This document shows positions 19,001 to 28,055 of a stretch of 64,000 nt of DNA, in pieces. How positions within the stretch are numbered: position 1 is the stretch's first letter; every line of letters begins with the position of its first letter. This stretch comes from Symsagittifera roscoffensis. Its lineage: Eukaryota > Xenacoelomorpha > Acoela > Convolutidae. The stretch covers positions 51,101,220-51,165,219 of the forward strand of contig NC_087063.1 in NCBI RefSeq assembly GCF_963678635.1. The letters run 5' to 3'. The notes under the pieces are model-generated. The model worked only from the letters and a program-made list of their open reading frames with translations. It was not told the DNA's origin and did no database searches. The position numbers and the translations under genes are program-made.

Positions 19001-21324
19001 TCTACTAGTTTTCGAAAATCTAAATCGGGTTCTCGAATTGACGAAGGATGGGATGCTCTCTTTTTTATTGCTATTTTCCTTAATTGTGGTGTTAAGGTCA
19101 TCATTAAGATTTCTGTCATCTTTGTGTTTTTATAGTCATGTGTATTTAATGAATATGCTTTTCGAACTAGTGTTTCGATTCGTACTGCTAATTGCTTGAT
19201 GGTTTCGTTTGGTAATCTGCGAATTTCATTACATAAAACTCTTTGTTGTTGTTTGTTTCTTTCGGAGTCAAACATTTTTGAAAATTCTTGTGTAAACCTT
19301 TTCCAATTTGATTTTATTTCTATAGGCAATACTGAAAACCATTTTTGGGCTGCGCCATCTAGAGTTGTTTGTATTAACGCTGTGCGTCGATGTATCCAGT
19401 TTTGATGTAGTGGCGTATTAATTGGTTCAGGTCCTATATTTAAAATCAAATTTGCTGTGACTGCATTTAAATAGTCTTCTACAGAATATTCAGGGTCTGT
19501 TCCTGTGAATACCATTAAAGGTTTATTTGATGTTATTGATGATCCACCCATAAGGTATGGATTCATCGTCATTTGTAATGATTCTGCTGCATTTGGCATT
19601 TGAGAAAAATTTGAAAGTTGATTTCTTGTTATTTCGTGTTGTTGAAGATAATATGGGAGTGGTATTTCATTTTGCATTTGTGCTGGTTGGTACGAGTTTG
19701 CAATCATTGGGTTTTGTTGCTGAATTGGTTGAAAAGATTGTGTATTAATTGGGTTTTGTTGTTGAATTGGTTGTTGATTTTGTGTATCTATCGGTTGTGG
19801 AGAAAAAATTCTATGATTTGTATGTGGTTTCTGTACTCCTTGTCCACGATATTCTTGATTATATGGTGCAAATATATCTGGTTGTAAGAAATCATCATCT
19901 GAGGATAAGTAATCCATTTGATAAGATGTTTGTTTTTTATTTTTATTTTGTTGAAAAAATGGATAGTTTTCACTACGATCCTGTGAAGGATGTAAATTTG
20001 TTTGAAAGTTTACTGAATTAGTTTGTGCCATTGGGTTATCCCAGTTTCGAGATCTTGTATAATTACTAAAATTTTTTCGTGGTTGATAATTTGTTTTTGA
20101 TGGATGTGTGTAATTATAATTATGGTCTGCAAAGTTGTTTCTAGTGAACGTTTTGCGTGTTTTTGGCGGTATTGTCATGGGTCTGTATGTTTGGTAATCC
20201 ATGTGTGAATATTTTGGGGCAACCGAAGGTTTAACGGTTGATTGTAATGTTACCTGTGTTTGTGAAGGATTTGTATTTCTTGGTGTTGTTAAGTTTGGAC
20301 GTATTGGTGAAATACTTTGTTGTGTAGTTGTTGTGTGTACGATTTCTTCATTTATGAAGTGTGATGGTGTCTGGATATCTTGTTGAGTAAGATTCCTAGT
20401 TCCATTGAGGTTTTCATTGTGTATGACTGTAGAGTTTAAACTATTATTTTGCATATCGGGTAAAAATGTATTATAGTTTAATGGTGTTGCATCAATGGTT
20501 AATGGTATTACTCGTACATAATCTCTTACATAAGATATCGTACTTATTGCTTGACTTGAGATTGATTGTGGGAAGTTTATGGATGCGGGATGAGACCATT
20601 CGGGGTCCCAAACATAGTCTGATTGTTCTGTGATGGCAGTATCATCGTTTGAGTTTTGGGGTCTAAAATTTTTTCTTGCTTGTGAAATTAAATCAATATT
20701 ATGTGTGAAATAATCTATTATGAACCATGCCAAGATTTTTTGTAAGTCGTGTTTTGTATGTTGTGAAACTTCATCTTTCGTGAAATTTTCTTTAATTATA
20801 TTTAGAAAACTAGAGAGTAGTGTGATTTCATGTCGTACTCTTATATGTTTAGATGTTTCTGTCGGTGAGACATTTGGTATCTGGATTTCGTTTTCTAATA
20901 TCGAGATATAACTATATATTATCGCAAAAACTTCATTGGTGAATATGGAGTTTGCTCTTTGTGAGTTATGATATTGGATGCTTTTTATATATTCTGAGAA
21001 TACTTTTGAGAATTCTAAATCAAGGTCGTCTGTTTGAATTATATATTTACTGTGATTCTGGTTTGGTGAGCTGAATTCTATGGAGTAGATTCCGTATTGT
21101 TGTGTTAGGTTACATATATCTTTTAGATAGTGATCGATAATTTGTCTTTTGATTTTTACATCTGGGAACTCTGTTTTACATGGACTGATTCCGGGTTCAA
21201 ACAAATTTAAGAGTAAATTTTTGCAGAATATATGCTGTCCTCTATCAGTGGTTGCATCTACGATAAAGGGGAAAATATCATCATCATCTGGACTTTCTTC
21301 ACCTGGGGTGTGCGTTGAGCTCAT
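13080..21324 (-). pseudogene. gag-pol: gag-pol single frame, E1 (broken)
   Basis: One reading frame spans gag to integrase with no programmed frameshift. Order: a ~580-residue N-terminal region with long disordered parts; a Ty3-type capsid (about residues 590-770); a CCHC knuckle (CNYCRRYGHSISEC); an Arg/Asn/Ser/Tyr-rich low-complexity stretch; aspartic protease (LIDSGAES); RT with YLDD; RNase H (CDASNFGIG, TDHKP); integrase with D, D and E (35 residues between the last two); and a GPY/F module. Lesions against E2: TAA at 18814-18816, just before the knuckle; a 2-bp deletion near 14463, inside the integrase zinc-finger CxxC; and TGA at 13599-13601. ATG 21324 is chosen because it gives the full conserved N terminus and overlaps the upstream ORF in E2 as well. 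Confidence 0.93.
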
Positions 21325-21766
21325 TTTTTCGTTCGATGACTGTTAATATGTAATTATCAATGTGTCTAATTGGTTGATTCCAATTGTATAAATGTACTGG
21401 TTTGTGTTTATACTGCTTTTTTATTCTTCTTTTTCCTCTTTTTGATGAATTTGAAGTTGTTTCTGAGTCAGAGAAATATAATTGATCGTGAATTGGGCAA
21501 TTTTTATCTATTGATTCTTTTAGTTTATAAAGTTCGTCTAAACTGTTGGTTTCTGATTCTGAAAATGCGTTTCGATTTTTTGAAAATCTTTTTCGTGTTA
21601 TTTGTCTTTGTTTAGTTATTATTTTTCTCTTTAATGTTTGTCGTTTTGTTCTAATGTATCCAACTGTTTGTGTATGAGGTGTGATTACAAGGTCGTATTT
21701 TTTATTATCTATTTCACAATTGTGTAAAACGATTGTTTGTTTATTTCCTAGGTTTTTAAATGACAT
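21299..21766 (-). CDS. 155-aa basic ORF overlapping gag (E1)
   Basis: It begins MSFKNLGNKQTIVLHNCEID. The middle is strongly basic (KRQTLKRKIITKQRQITRKR) and is followed by acidic Ser-rich patches and a second basic patch (KRGKRRIKKQYKHK). No known fold is evident. Nuclear targeting or nucleic-acid binding would fit the charge but is inferred. It overlaps the gag start by 26 nt in another frame. E2 encodes the same protein with a single residue changed (Ile to Leu) despite about nine nucleotide differences, a strong sign of protein-level constraint. Its end reads CCC AGG TGA. A +1 slip there would run into gag. Confidence 0.85.
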   Translation of the reverse strand: MSFKNLGNKQTIVLHNCEIDNKKYDLVITPHTQTVGYIRTKRQTLKRKIITKQRQITRKRFSKNRNAFSESETNSLDELYKLKESIDKNCPIHDQLYFSDSETTSNSSKRGKRRIKKQYKHKPVHLYNWNQPIRHIDNYILTVIERKNELNAHPR

Positions 21767-22690
21767 AAGGTTTAGGATGACGGATGCAAAAGGTTGTTAA
21801 ATGATTTCTATTTGCTTAAACTGTTAGTCCTTACGATTTTTTGTTAGCCTAACCTGGGTCTATTTGTTCAGGGTTGGGGAGAAAAGTATATCGATTCCGA
21901 AGAATGATTTTATACTTTCTCGTGGATAGTATAAGCTAAGGTGTTAACTTACTTAATCTTACTTAAGGGTAGTGATTGTGTTCAGGGTTGGAGAATAGTA
22001 AATCGATCCACAAGGTTCAGGTATAATTAGAACGCGAGTAGTTCGTTAGATACTATTTTAAACTTACTAAGTTTAAGATTTATCCTGGGTCTGGTAAGAG
22101 GGGGGATCAAGTGAAGGATGAATAACCGAAGTTCTTCACTGTTTATCCTAATTTGAATGATTAGTTTTGTTGAAAAATTTCTATTAGTCCTGGGTTTTTA
22201 GAAAGAGTTGGATAGTGAATCGACGTTTGAGGTCGTTAGACACTAGTTAAGTGGGTGGGGGAGAACAAAGTTGTTCTTTTTGATCCAAGGATAGGCCTTG
22301 ATGATCAAGTTTTAAATTTAATTAAATAGAAAATGATTTAAGATCCAAGGATAAGCCTTGATGATCTGATTTTAAAATTAAGTGAATTTAAGTTTAAAAA
22401 GTTTTAAATTTGTGTAAAGAATAGATTTAGTATTTTTATGATATTAGTGAGCTTATGAATGCTGTTATGTTTAGGCGATGAAGCTGGAACAACAGGATGA
22501 TTTATAATTACTAACCGTTTATTGTCATGCTACTAATTTTTATTTTGATTTTCAATAAATCTTTTCAAACATGTTTTGTATATTACTGCAGAATTTAGGA
22601 AAACGATCTGAGATCTTTTTATCAATCGTTATTGTATATTAATAATTTTGTTGAGCGCCTGAAATGATTTTGAAGATTGACTTCAAAATT
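21767..22690 (-). other. 5' leader with repeats (E1)
   Basis: A non-coding leader between the 77-codon ORF and the 155-codon ORF. It contains a 25-nt motif repeated 60 bp apart (22282-22306 and 22342-22366), each copy beginning GATCCAAGGATA and ending GATGATC. There are three looser repeats of GGTTGG...GTATATCGATTCC-like sequence (about 21870, 21990 and 22205), and possible splice donors reading GTAAGT on the minus strand near 21953-21958. The E2 leader (41425-42358) keeps these. Packaging or dimerisation signals are expected in such a leader but cannot be proven here. Confidence 0.5.
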
Positions 22691-22924
22691 TTATGTTTGC
22701 AAATGAAAATCTAAATTCATTGCTATTAGTATTCTAAATACAAAAGTTTGTTCTGGCTTTTGCCGAACTATCATATAACTGTATGGTAAGTTTCTGCTTT
22801 GTCGTATGTCGTCTCTGGTTCGAGGTCTTCTTCCAATTCCGGGTAGTTCTGTTATCGTTCGGAATATTGGCTCTGATCTATTGAGTCGTAGAGACATTTC
22901 GATTAAATTATTGTCGTATAACAT
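22691..22924 (-). CDS. 77-aa leader ORF next to the primer binding site (E1)
   Basis: It starts MLYDNNLIEMSLRLNRSEP and contains a basic Pro/Arg stretch (GIGRRPRTRDDIRQSRN). It lies only ~70 nt downstream of the primer binding site, so it is the first sizeable ORF of the genomic RNA. E2 encodes the same 77 residues with two conservative changes (V/I and I/L), while I count about ten nucleotide differences, mostly silent (for example CGG/AGG for the same Arg). That pattern supports a translated peptide or a shared first coding exon. It may supply the start codon for spliced downstream frames. Family unknown. Confidence 0.7.
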   Translation of the reverse strand: MLYDNNLIEMSLRLNRSEPIFRTITELPGIGRRPRTRDDIRQSRNLPYSYMIVRQKPEQTFVFRILIAMNLDFHLQT

Positions 22925-22991
22925 TTTGTAAATGTTTAGTTTAAATTCTAATCTATTATTGGTTAATTCTAAGCTATTAAGGTCTTGTTCG

Positions 22992-23009
22992 AGACTTATG
23001 GTCGCACCA
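22992..23009 (-). other. Primer binding site, E1
   Basis: Read on the minus strand, two bases after the end of the 5' LTR comes TGGTGCGACCATAAGTCT, complementary to a tRNA 3' end with terminal CCA. E2 is identical (42660-42677). Continuing outward the sequence gives a TTCGA as in a T-loop. The tRNA species was not identified. Confidence 0.7.
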
Positions 23010-23011
23010 GA

Positions 23012-23421
23012 TGAGTTAGGACCGATGGGTATAACTCATAGAGTAATTTCGGATAGGGTACACCGTCTGCTCGTCACGCTATCTTATTTTCGGCCGGATA
23101 GGTTCGTGCAACTTCTTAGTCTAATACCGATCTTAATCTTACTCTTATACTGTCTAGTCTCAGGTTGTTTAACTAGTCTCTGCTAGGCTCAATAGATCTA
23201 GGGTATACTGGTTTATTGCGGCTGCTGAAGTACTCGGGAGAGTTCAACTAATTTCTAAGTTAAATTCAAATCTCTCTGGTGCTGAAATTACAAGTAATTT
23301 CAGCACTTACAAATAAGTGGATTGTTAGTTAGATGGATCATGATTGGTTAATATTAAATACTTTACATTGGTAAAATATCAAATTTATCCAATCATAAAA
23401 TGTAGTTTAGATCAGGTTCCA
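23012..23421 (-). repeat. E1 5' LTR
   Basis: 410 bp, TG...CA, matching 2341-2750 except about three positions. In transcription sense it provides the promoter. CCAAT-like motifs and the 28-nt palindrome (23279-23306) precede AATAAA (about 23212-23217). Confidence 0.95.
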
Positions 23422-23425
23422 CTAC
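23422..23425. repeat. Target-site duplication, right of E1 (CTAC)
   Basis: Matches 2337-2340 and follows the terminal CA of the LTR directly. Confidence 0.9.
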
Positions 23426-24222
23426 TAATGCGTAAGCGGCGATTTAATCCGGCTAAGAAATCGTTTTAAATTGTAATCTAAGGGTAATAGGCAGAGGATA
23501 ATTTATTCTTAATATCTTTATTGCAAATAAAAATGTTGTACCAGCTAAATTCTTTGTTTAGAATAACAAACGATACCCTAAAATCAATTATACACTCAAA
23601 ATATTGTCCTCAAAAAGCCTCGCCTCCGACAGTTTTTGCGCTTTCTTACTGATTTTATCATTCAAGAGTGCAATTTACAGCTTTTGAATTTGGTGTTGAT
23701 TAAAATAGGAATTTATGTACTTTGCTGCATGGCTAGTTGTGCTCCCGCAAATCTTTTCCCCATTTTTTTGTGACAGGAGTAGTAAGAAACGATCAAAAAA
23801 TCAATGTTTTGAGGATACTATCAAAAGTGACAAGCAAAATCATAAGCACAGAGTGCAAGAAACTAGTGAAAAGCAACTATTGCATTACAATATTGAAAAA
23901 ATTTTCACTTCATATATCAGTGATTCAGTTTACGACAATTCCGCTCGGCCCGTGAAACTTTTTCCAGCAATTTTTTTGTGCCATGGACTACTTTCCAATG
24001 CCATGCCTCAGTCCTTACATTTTTCATGCTCTTGAAAGGTTGTACACAAACTTTTTCTATAACGGGAATTTTTTAATTGTCTGACAAGTTTTTTTATGAA
24101 AAACAATTGATCATTAAAAAATCTACTTGCTCTTGATATCAAGTGAGTGAGACTCGAAAATTTTTTCTCTAATTCCTAGAGAATCGGGGAAAACAAAATT
24201 GTAAGAGAAAATTTCGCTCGTT
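23426..24222. other. Spacer between E1 and E2, no gene
   Basis: About 0.8 kb of AT-rich unique-looking DNA. The first bases (GCGTAAGC...ATTTAATCC) resemble the dispersed repeat near 44815, so E1 probably landed in or beside a copy of it. A 106-codon plus-strand ORF (23715-24035) has no domain and unremarkable composition; I do not call it. Confidence 0.6.
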
Positions 24223-24226
24223 CTAT
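24223..24226. repeat. Target-site duplication, left of E2 (CTAT)
   Basis: CTAT precedes the first LTR base at 24227 and recurs at 43090-43093, directly after the last LTR base at 43089. Confidence 0.9.
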
Positions 24227-24636
24227 TGAGTTAGGACCGAGTTGGTTAACTCATAGAGTAATTTCGGATAGGGTACACCGTCTGCTCGTCACGCTATCTT
24301 ATTTTCGGCCGGATAGATTCGTGCAACTTCTTAGTCTAATACCGATCCTAATCTTACTCTTATACTATCTAGTCTCAGGTTGTTTAACTAGTCTCTGCTA
24401 GGCTCAATAGATCTAGGGTATACTGGTTTATTGCGGCTGCTGAAGTGCTCGGGAGAGTCCAACTAATTTCTAAGTTAAATTCAAATCTCTCTGGTGCTGA
24501 AATTACAAGTAACTTCAGCACTTACAAATAAGTGGGTTGTTAGTTAGATGGATCATGATTGGTTAATATTAAATACTTTACATTGGTAAAATATCTAATT
24601 TATCCAATCATAAAATGTAGTTTAGATCAGGTTCCA
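24227..24636 (-). repeat. E2 3' LTR
   Basis: 410 bp, TG...CA. I see no difference from 42680-43089. The 28-nt palindrome at 24494-24521 has one mismatch relative to E1. Confidence 0.95.
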
Positions 24637-26168
24637 CCCATCCGGGTTTTACAGAGTTTTTTAGAATAGTTCTTCTGCAATTCGAAGGATGGATGATGGA
24701 CGTTGGTGTTTGGCGAACATCTTATTTCTTCTGTTTCCTTTTTATTAAAGAAGTTCCAGGAAGCTGGAGTTAGAGACATAAGACGTTGTGTCTTCTAGTG
24801 ACAACGACTAAGTCTTCGCAACAAACTCAATTCTGATTTCAGAATGGTTGGCTATGTCAGGTTTTTCTGTTCTGCGTGGAGAACTTCTTTTGTGTCTGAT
24901 CTAGTTTGGGAATGGCGTGGAGATTGTGCGTGGAGGGGATGCCTGGTTACTCGGATCTGTACGTATACTTGAACATCGAGGTGGTCATTGGTCTAGTTCA
25001 ATGAAGTCCTTTTCTGCGAAGTCAAGTCGTACTCTAAATCCTTTGAGTTGTGATTGTGAGTGGCATATCGATTGTGGTTGGTCATTCTCTCTCGAGTGTA
25101 GTGGGGTCGTTTTGTCTTTAGATGTTCGTCCTTGGTGTTGTATTCTGATCTATGTATTGCATAATGTAATTTACATTTTATAAAACATTTATTAGTTTAA
25201 TATTTTTTAATTATGATTTTAGTTAGTTGTTTTCACAAAAGCTTTTTGTTTTAGTTCGGTTATTTTGAAGAGTTACTCACACTTGAGTAGCTCTTATTAA
25301 AAATAGAGGTGTGGTCACAAAGCGTGGATGTAGCGCGGTGGGTTAGGCCGGCTATAGAGCATGCTCAGGACGTCCTTCCTGGTGGGTTAGGCCAGGAGTG
25401 GGAGTATGATTTCATGCGGTTTTTGTGAGGGGTCCTGTTATGTGACAACGTTTTATGTTGGGTTTGTTGTGGTTTTTCTTATGTCTTGTTGGTTATGTCC
25501 TTTTTCCAAAAAGCAAATTGTTCGTGGTATGGGTTTGTCTTTCGACTTTTTTGTGTTTTATTATTTCTTTTTTAGACTTTATAATAGTCTTCAAAAGAAT
25601 AAATTATCCAGTTTTAAACTGGGTTAATCCGGTTTGGGTACCGTTGGTTTCCTTTTCTTAGTCATGCTGTTATTCTATGATTTGTGGTATTTAGTAAGCT
25701 GCGTTGGTTAGTTTTGTTTAGTATATGATTCCTTTCCAACCGGGTTAAAGGAAAGTTTGAAACATGTTATTATATGTTAGAGTTGTTGAGTGTGAAAACT
25801 TGAAACTGAAATTCATTATTTTAAACAATTCTTCGTGGGCGAGCTGTGCGAGTGTGGATAGAATTTCTGTGCGAATAAATGAGAATATCAAAAGGTTAGT
25901 ACTGCATTTGCATTTTATTAATTTACTGCATAGAATTTGGAAATTTACTGCTAGTTATGGGGGAATTTTAAGTTACAAATTTTCATCATAATTAGATTTA
26001 CTGCTTGTGGGGAAAATTTTAGAAATGAATTTATTGCATTGGTATTAAATTTATAAATTTATAAGTGTAAGAGATTAATAGAATTTTTGAAATCTGTTTG
26101 ATGAAATTTGCGATTTTTATTTGTCTTTTGTGGTTTTTGTAGGTGATTGTCGGATGAAGGCTAAAAAT
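24637..26168 (-). other. E2 3' UTR
   Basis: Counterpart of 2751-4253. It keeps the paired GGTGGGTTAGGCC motifs and the GAGCATGCTC and GGACGTCC palindromes (about 25330-25400), and the CCAGTTT/AAACTGG hairpin (about 25608-25622). The plus-strand ORF seen in E1 at 2803-3279 is broken here by stops and indels, which argues against it being a gene. Confidence 0.6.
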
Positions 26169-26247
26169 CTAAAGAAGACATGGATAAAGTATGGTGAGTT
26201 TTTTAATATTTCAATTAGTTAGTAATATTCATTTAATTCATACTTAC
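26169..26247 (-). other. Candidate 79-nt intron after the last ORF (E2)
   Basis: CAG then GTAAGT directly after the ancestral stop codon (26251-26253), TACTAAC branch site, and a CTTCTTTAG acceptor at 26169. Same arrangement as in E1, with a slightly different length. Confidence 0.45.
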
Positions 26248-26250
26248 CTG

Positions 26251-28055
26251 TTAGTCGTCGGGGAAAAAACCGTGGGGGAAGATATCGTGAATTAGTTCTG
26301 AAGTTGTTAGTAGTTTAGCTAAGATGCGGATGATATTTTTAGTCTGAAGCAGTGGCCAAAGCAATTGAAGTGCCTTAATAGTGGTTAGTTCTTCAGTGCC
26401 AACTGCAAACTCATAAGGTGTGTTTTGGATTAGATTATATAATTTGTGATTGAATTTAGTGTTGTGGATGAATTCTAAAATTGAGATTTTATAGGTTGTA
26501 CAAACTCGTACGGTATAAGGAAGGGTCGGGATTCTTCGGCGTTGAAGGTCTTGGTGATGGGACAGAAGATGTACATTTGGGTTATGGGATCATAATTGCG
26601 AAGAATACCATGAAGGTTAGTATCTTTAATGCAATATGTGAAATTTAGGAAAAATGGTGAAGTGTATTTGGAATTAATGAATTGAAAACGATGGTGTGGT
26701 TGTCTAGAGGGTGTGTGTAGGTCAAAGTGATTTTGGATGAAGCGATAATAACTATATGTATGGGTTTGTTTAGTGCGCAACATAATATCGTGTGAGCAGT
26801 GTAAATCTCTTTCGTGTGGTGCAAGGAAATGAAAGGTTAGTGAAAATATTTGGAAGCGTTCTTTAAAACTTTCGTATGCTTGTGTGTCTGTTAGTGCTTC
26901 TGAAATAATGTGATCAAACTTTCGGTCGAAGATGTTTAGTGTAAATATATATGGTGTCTTGATGAAAAATTTCTCGGTAATTTGTGGATTAGCGAAGCGA
27001 TCGTCGTCTAAGAAGTGATCTTGGTTAGCTCTGATGATGTTGTGATCATAGTATTCGAGTGTATATTCGTTAGCTCTAGGTGCAGTGTGTGTTTTTAGTG
27101 ATTTTTTATATCCAACGTAAGTAAATTGTCTAGCGGTTAGTGGTGTAGTGAGTCGATATAGCATGTCCGTATTTCGCTCTATATCGATGTGAGTGTTAGA
27201 TAAAGGTAAGCAAAGAGGGTTAGTAAAATGATAATATGAGGTCCAAGAGAGAGTGGGCATTAAAACGTATTCATCTACAAAGTTGCGTGTTTCGTTAGTG
27301 TCGTGGGGGGTGTTTAAGGTGTATTGTGGAAATGAGGGTAAGGTGATGGCTAAAAATTCTTTTGTGTTAGTATGCTTGGGATGGTTGATGTATTCACGGG
27401 CTGTTCCTGGTTTTGTTGGGAAAGGATGGTTGGGGAACTTTCTTTTAAAAGTGCGGTAAGCTCTATTAGTGTTGAGTGAAGATTCAGTTGATGTGGATGA
27501 TGGTGCTAATGATTCAGTATAATTTGAAGAGGGTGTAGGGGTAGGGGGGTTGGATGAGTTTATTGTGGAGGAGATTTGGTTTATGGTTGGGGTATTAAGG
27601 TGGTAGGGTTGTTGTTGAAGGGTAATAAAATTATCTAGCTCTGGGGAGATTCGGGGGGTGTCTGGAGAATGAGATGATTGGTTAGAATGGTATGAGGAGT
27701 AGGTTGGAGTAACTTGGGAAGCATAAGAGGGTGTGGGAGTGATGGGGTCAGGGTTATTGGATAATATGGGTTGAAAAGGGGGTTGAGAAAAATTAGAAGA
27801 GTTATGAAAATTATTGGATGGGGATGGTTCTGAGTCGGCAAATTCATCGGGGGTTTCAATATTCGGGTTATTGAGTTGTGAGATGGAATATAAAACTGAG
27901 ATGTGTGAATTAGTGTCGGAATTCATGCCTGATGTTACATTACTAGATGGAAAATCGGGTGGCGGAAAAGCAAAAAGTGGTATTATTGGGATTGGAGAGG
28001 TAAGATTGGTTGGGTGGGAATTTGATCGGTGTAGTGATCCAAGTTGGCGGCTCAT
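26251..28055 (-). pseudogene. Downstream unknown ORF, E2 (1-bp deletion near the end)
   Basis: Open for 526 codons (to 26475). A single-base deletion near 26488 shifts the frame and ends the protein ~75 codons early; the original stop is at 26251-26253. The lost tail is the segment that in E1 runs from EIPILEFIHNTKF to HGFFPDD. The N-terminal ~200 residues are Ser/Thr/Pro/Asn-rich and carry several small changes and gaps against E1. The rest is nearly identical to E1, including EYYDHNII, HCSHDIMLRTKQTHT and YDPITQMYIFCPI. The ATG overlaps the env TGA. I do not recognise the family; its steady place after env, ATGA coupling and conservation make it a genuine accessory gene of the element. Confidence 0.85.

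Larger units (their letters stand above)
2341..23421 (-). mobile_element. Giant Ty3/Gypsy-type LTR element, copy E1
   Basis: A complete LTR element read on the minus strand. It is bounded by 410-bp LTRs (2341-2750 and 23012-23421) that start TG and end CA, and flanked by the 4-bp duplication CTAC (2337-2340 and 23422-23425). Internal order is primer binding site, 77-codon leader ORF, 155-codon ORF, gag-pol, two hydrophobic ORFs, a Met-free frame, env-like ORF and a downstream unknown ORF. The protease-RT-RNase H-integrase order is that of Ty3/Gypsy. At 21.1 kb it is far longer than usual for the group (commonly 5-10 kb), partly because of a 2.33-kb internal tandem duplication. The two LTRs differ at about three positions by eye, so insertion was recent. 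Multiple nonsense codons and a 2-bp deletion make it non-functional for its own proteins. Confidence 0.95.

Noticed and set aside
23715-24035. 106-codon plus-strand ORF between E1 and E2
   Set aside because: No domain, no second copy, biased AT-rich composition.
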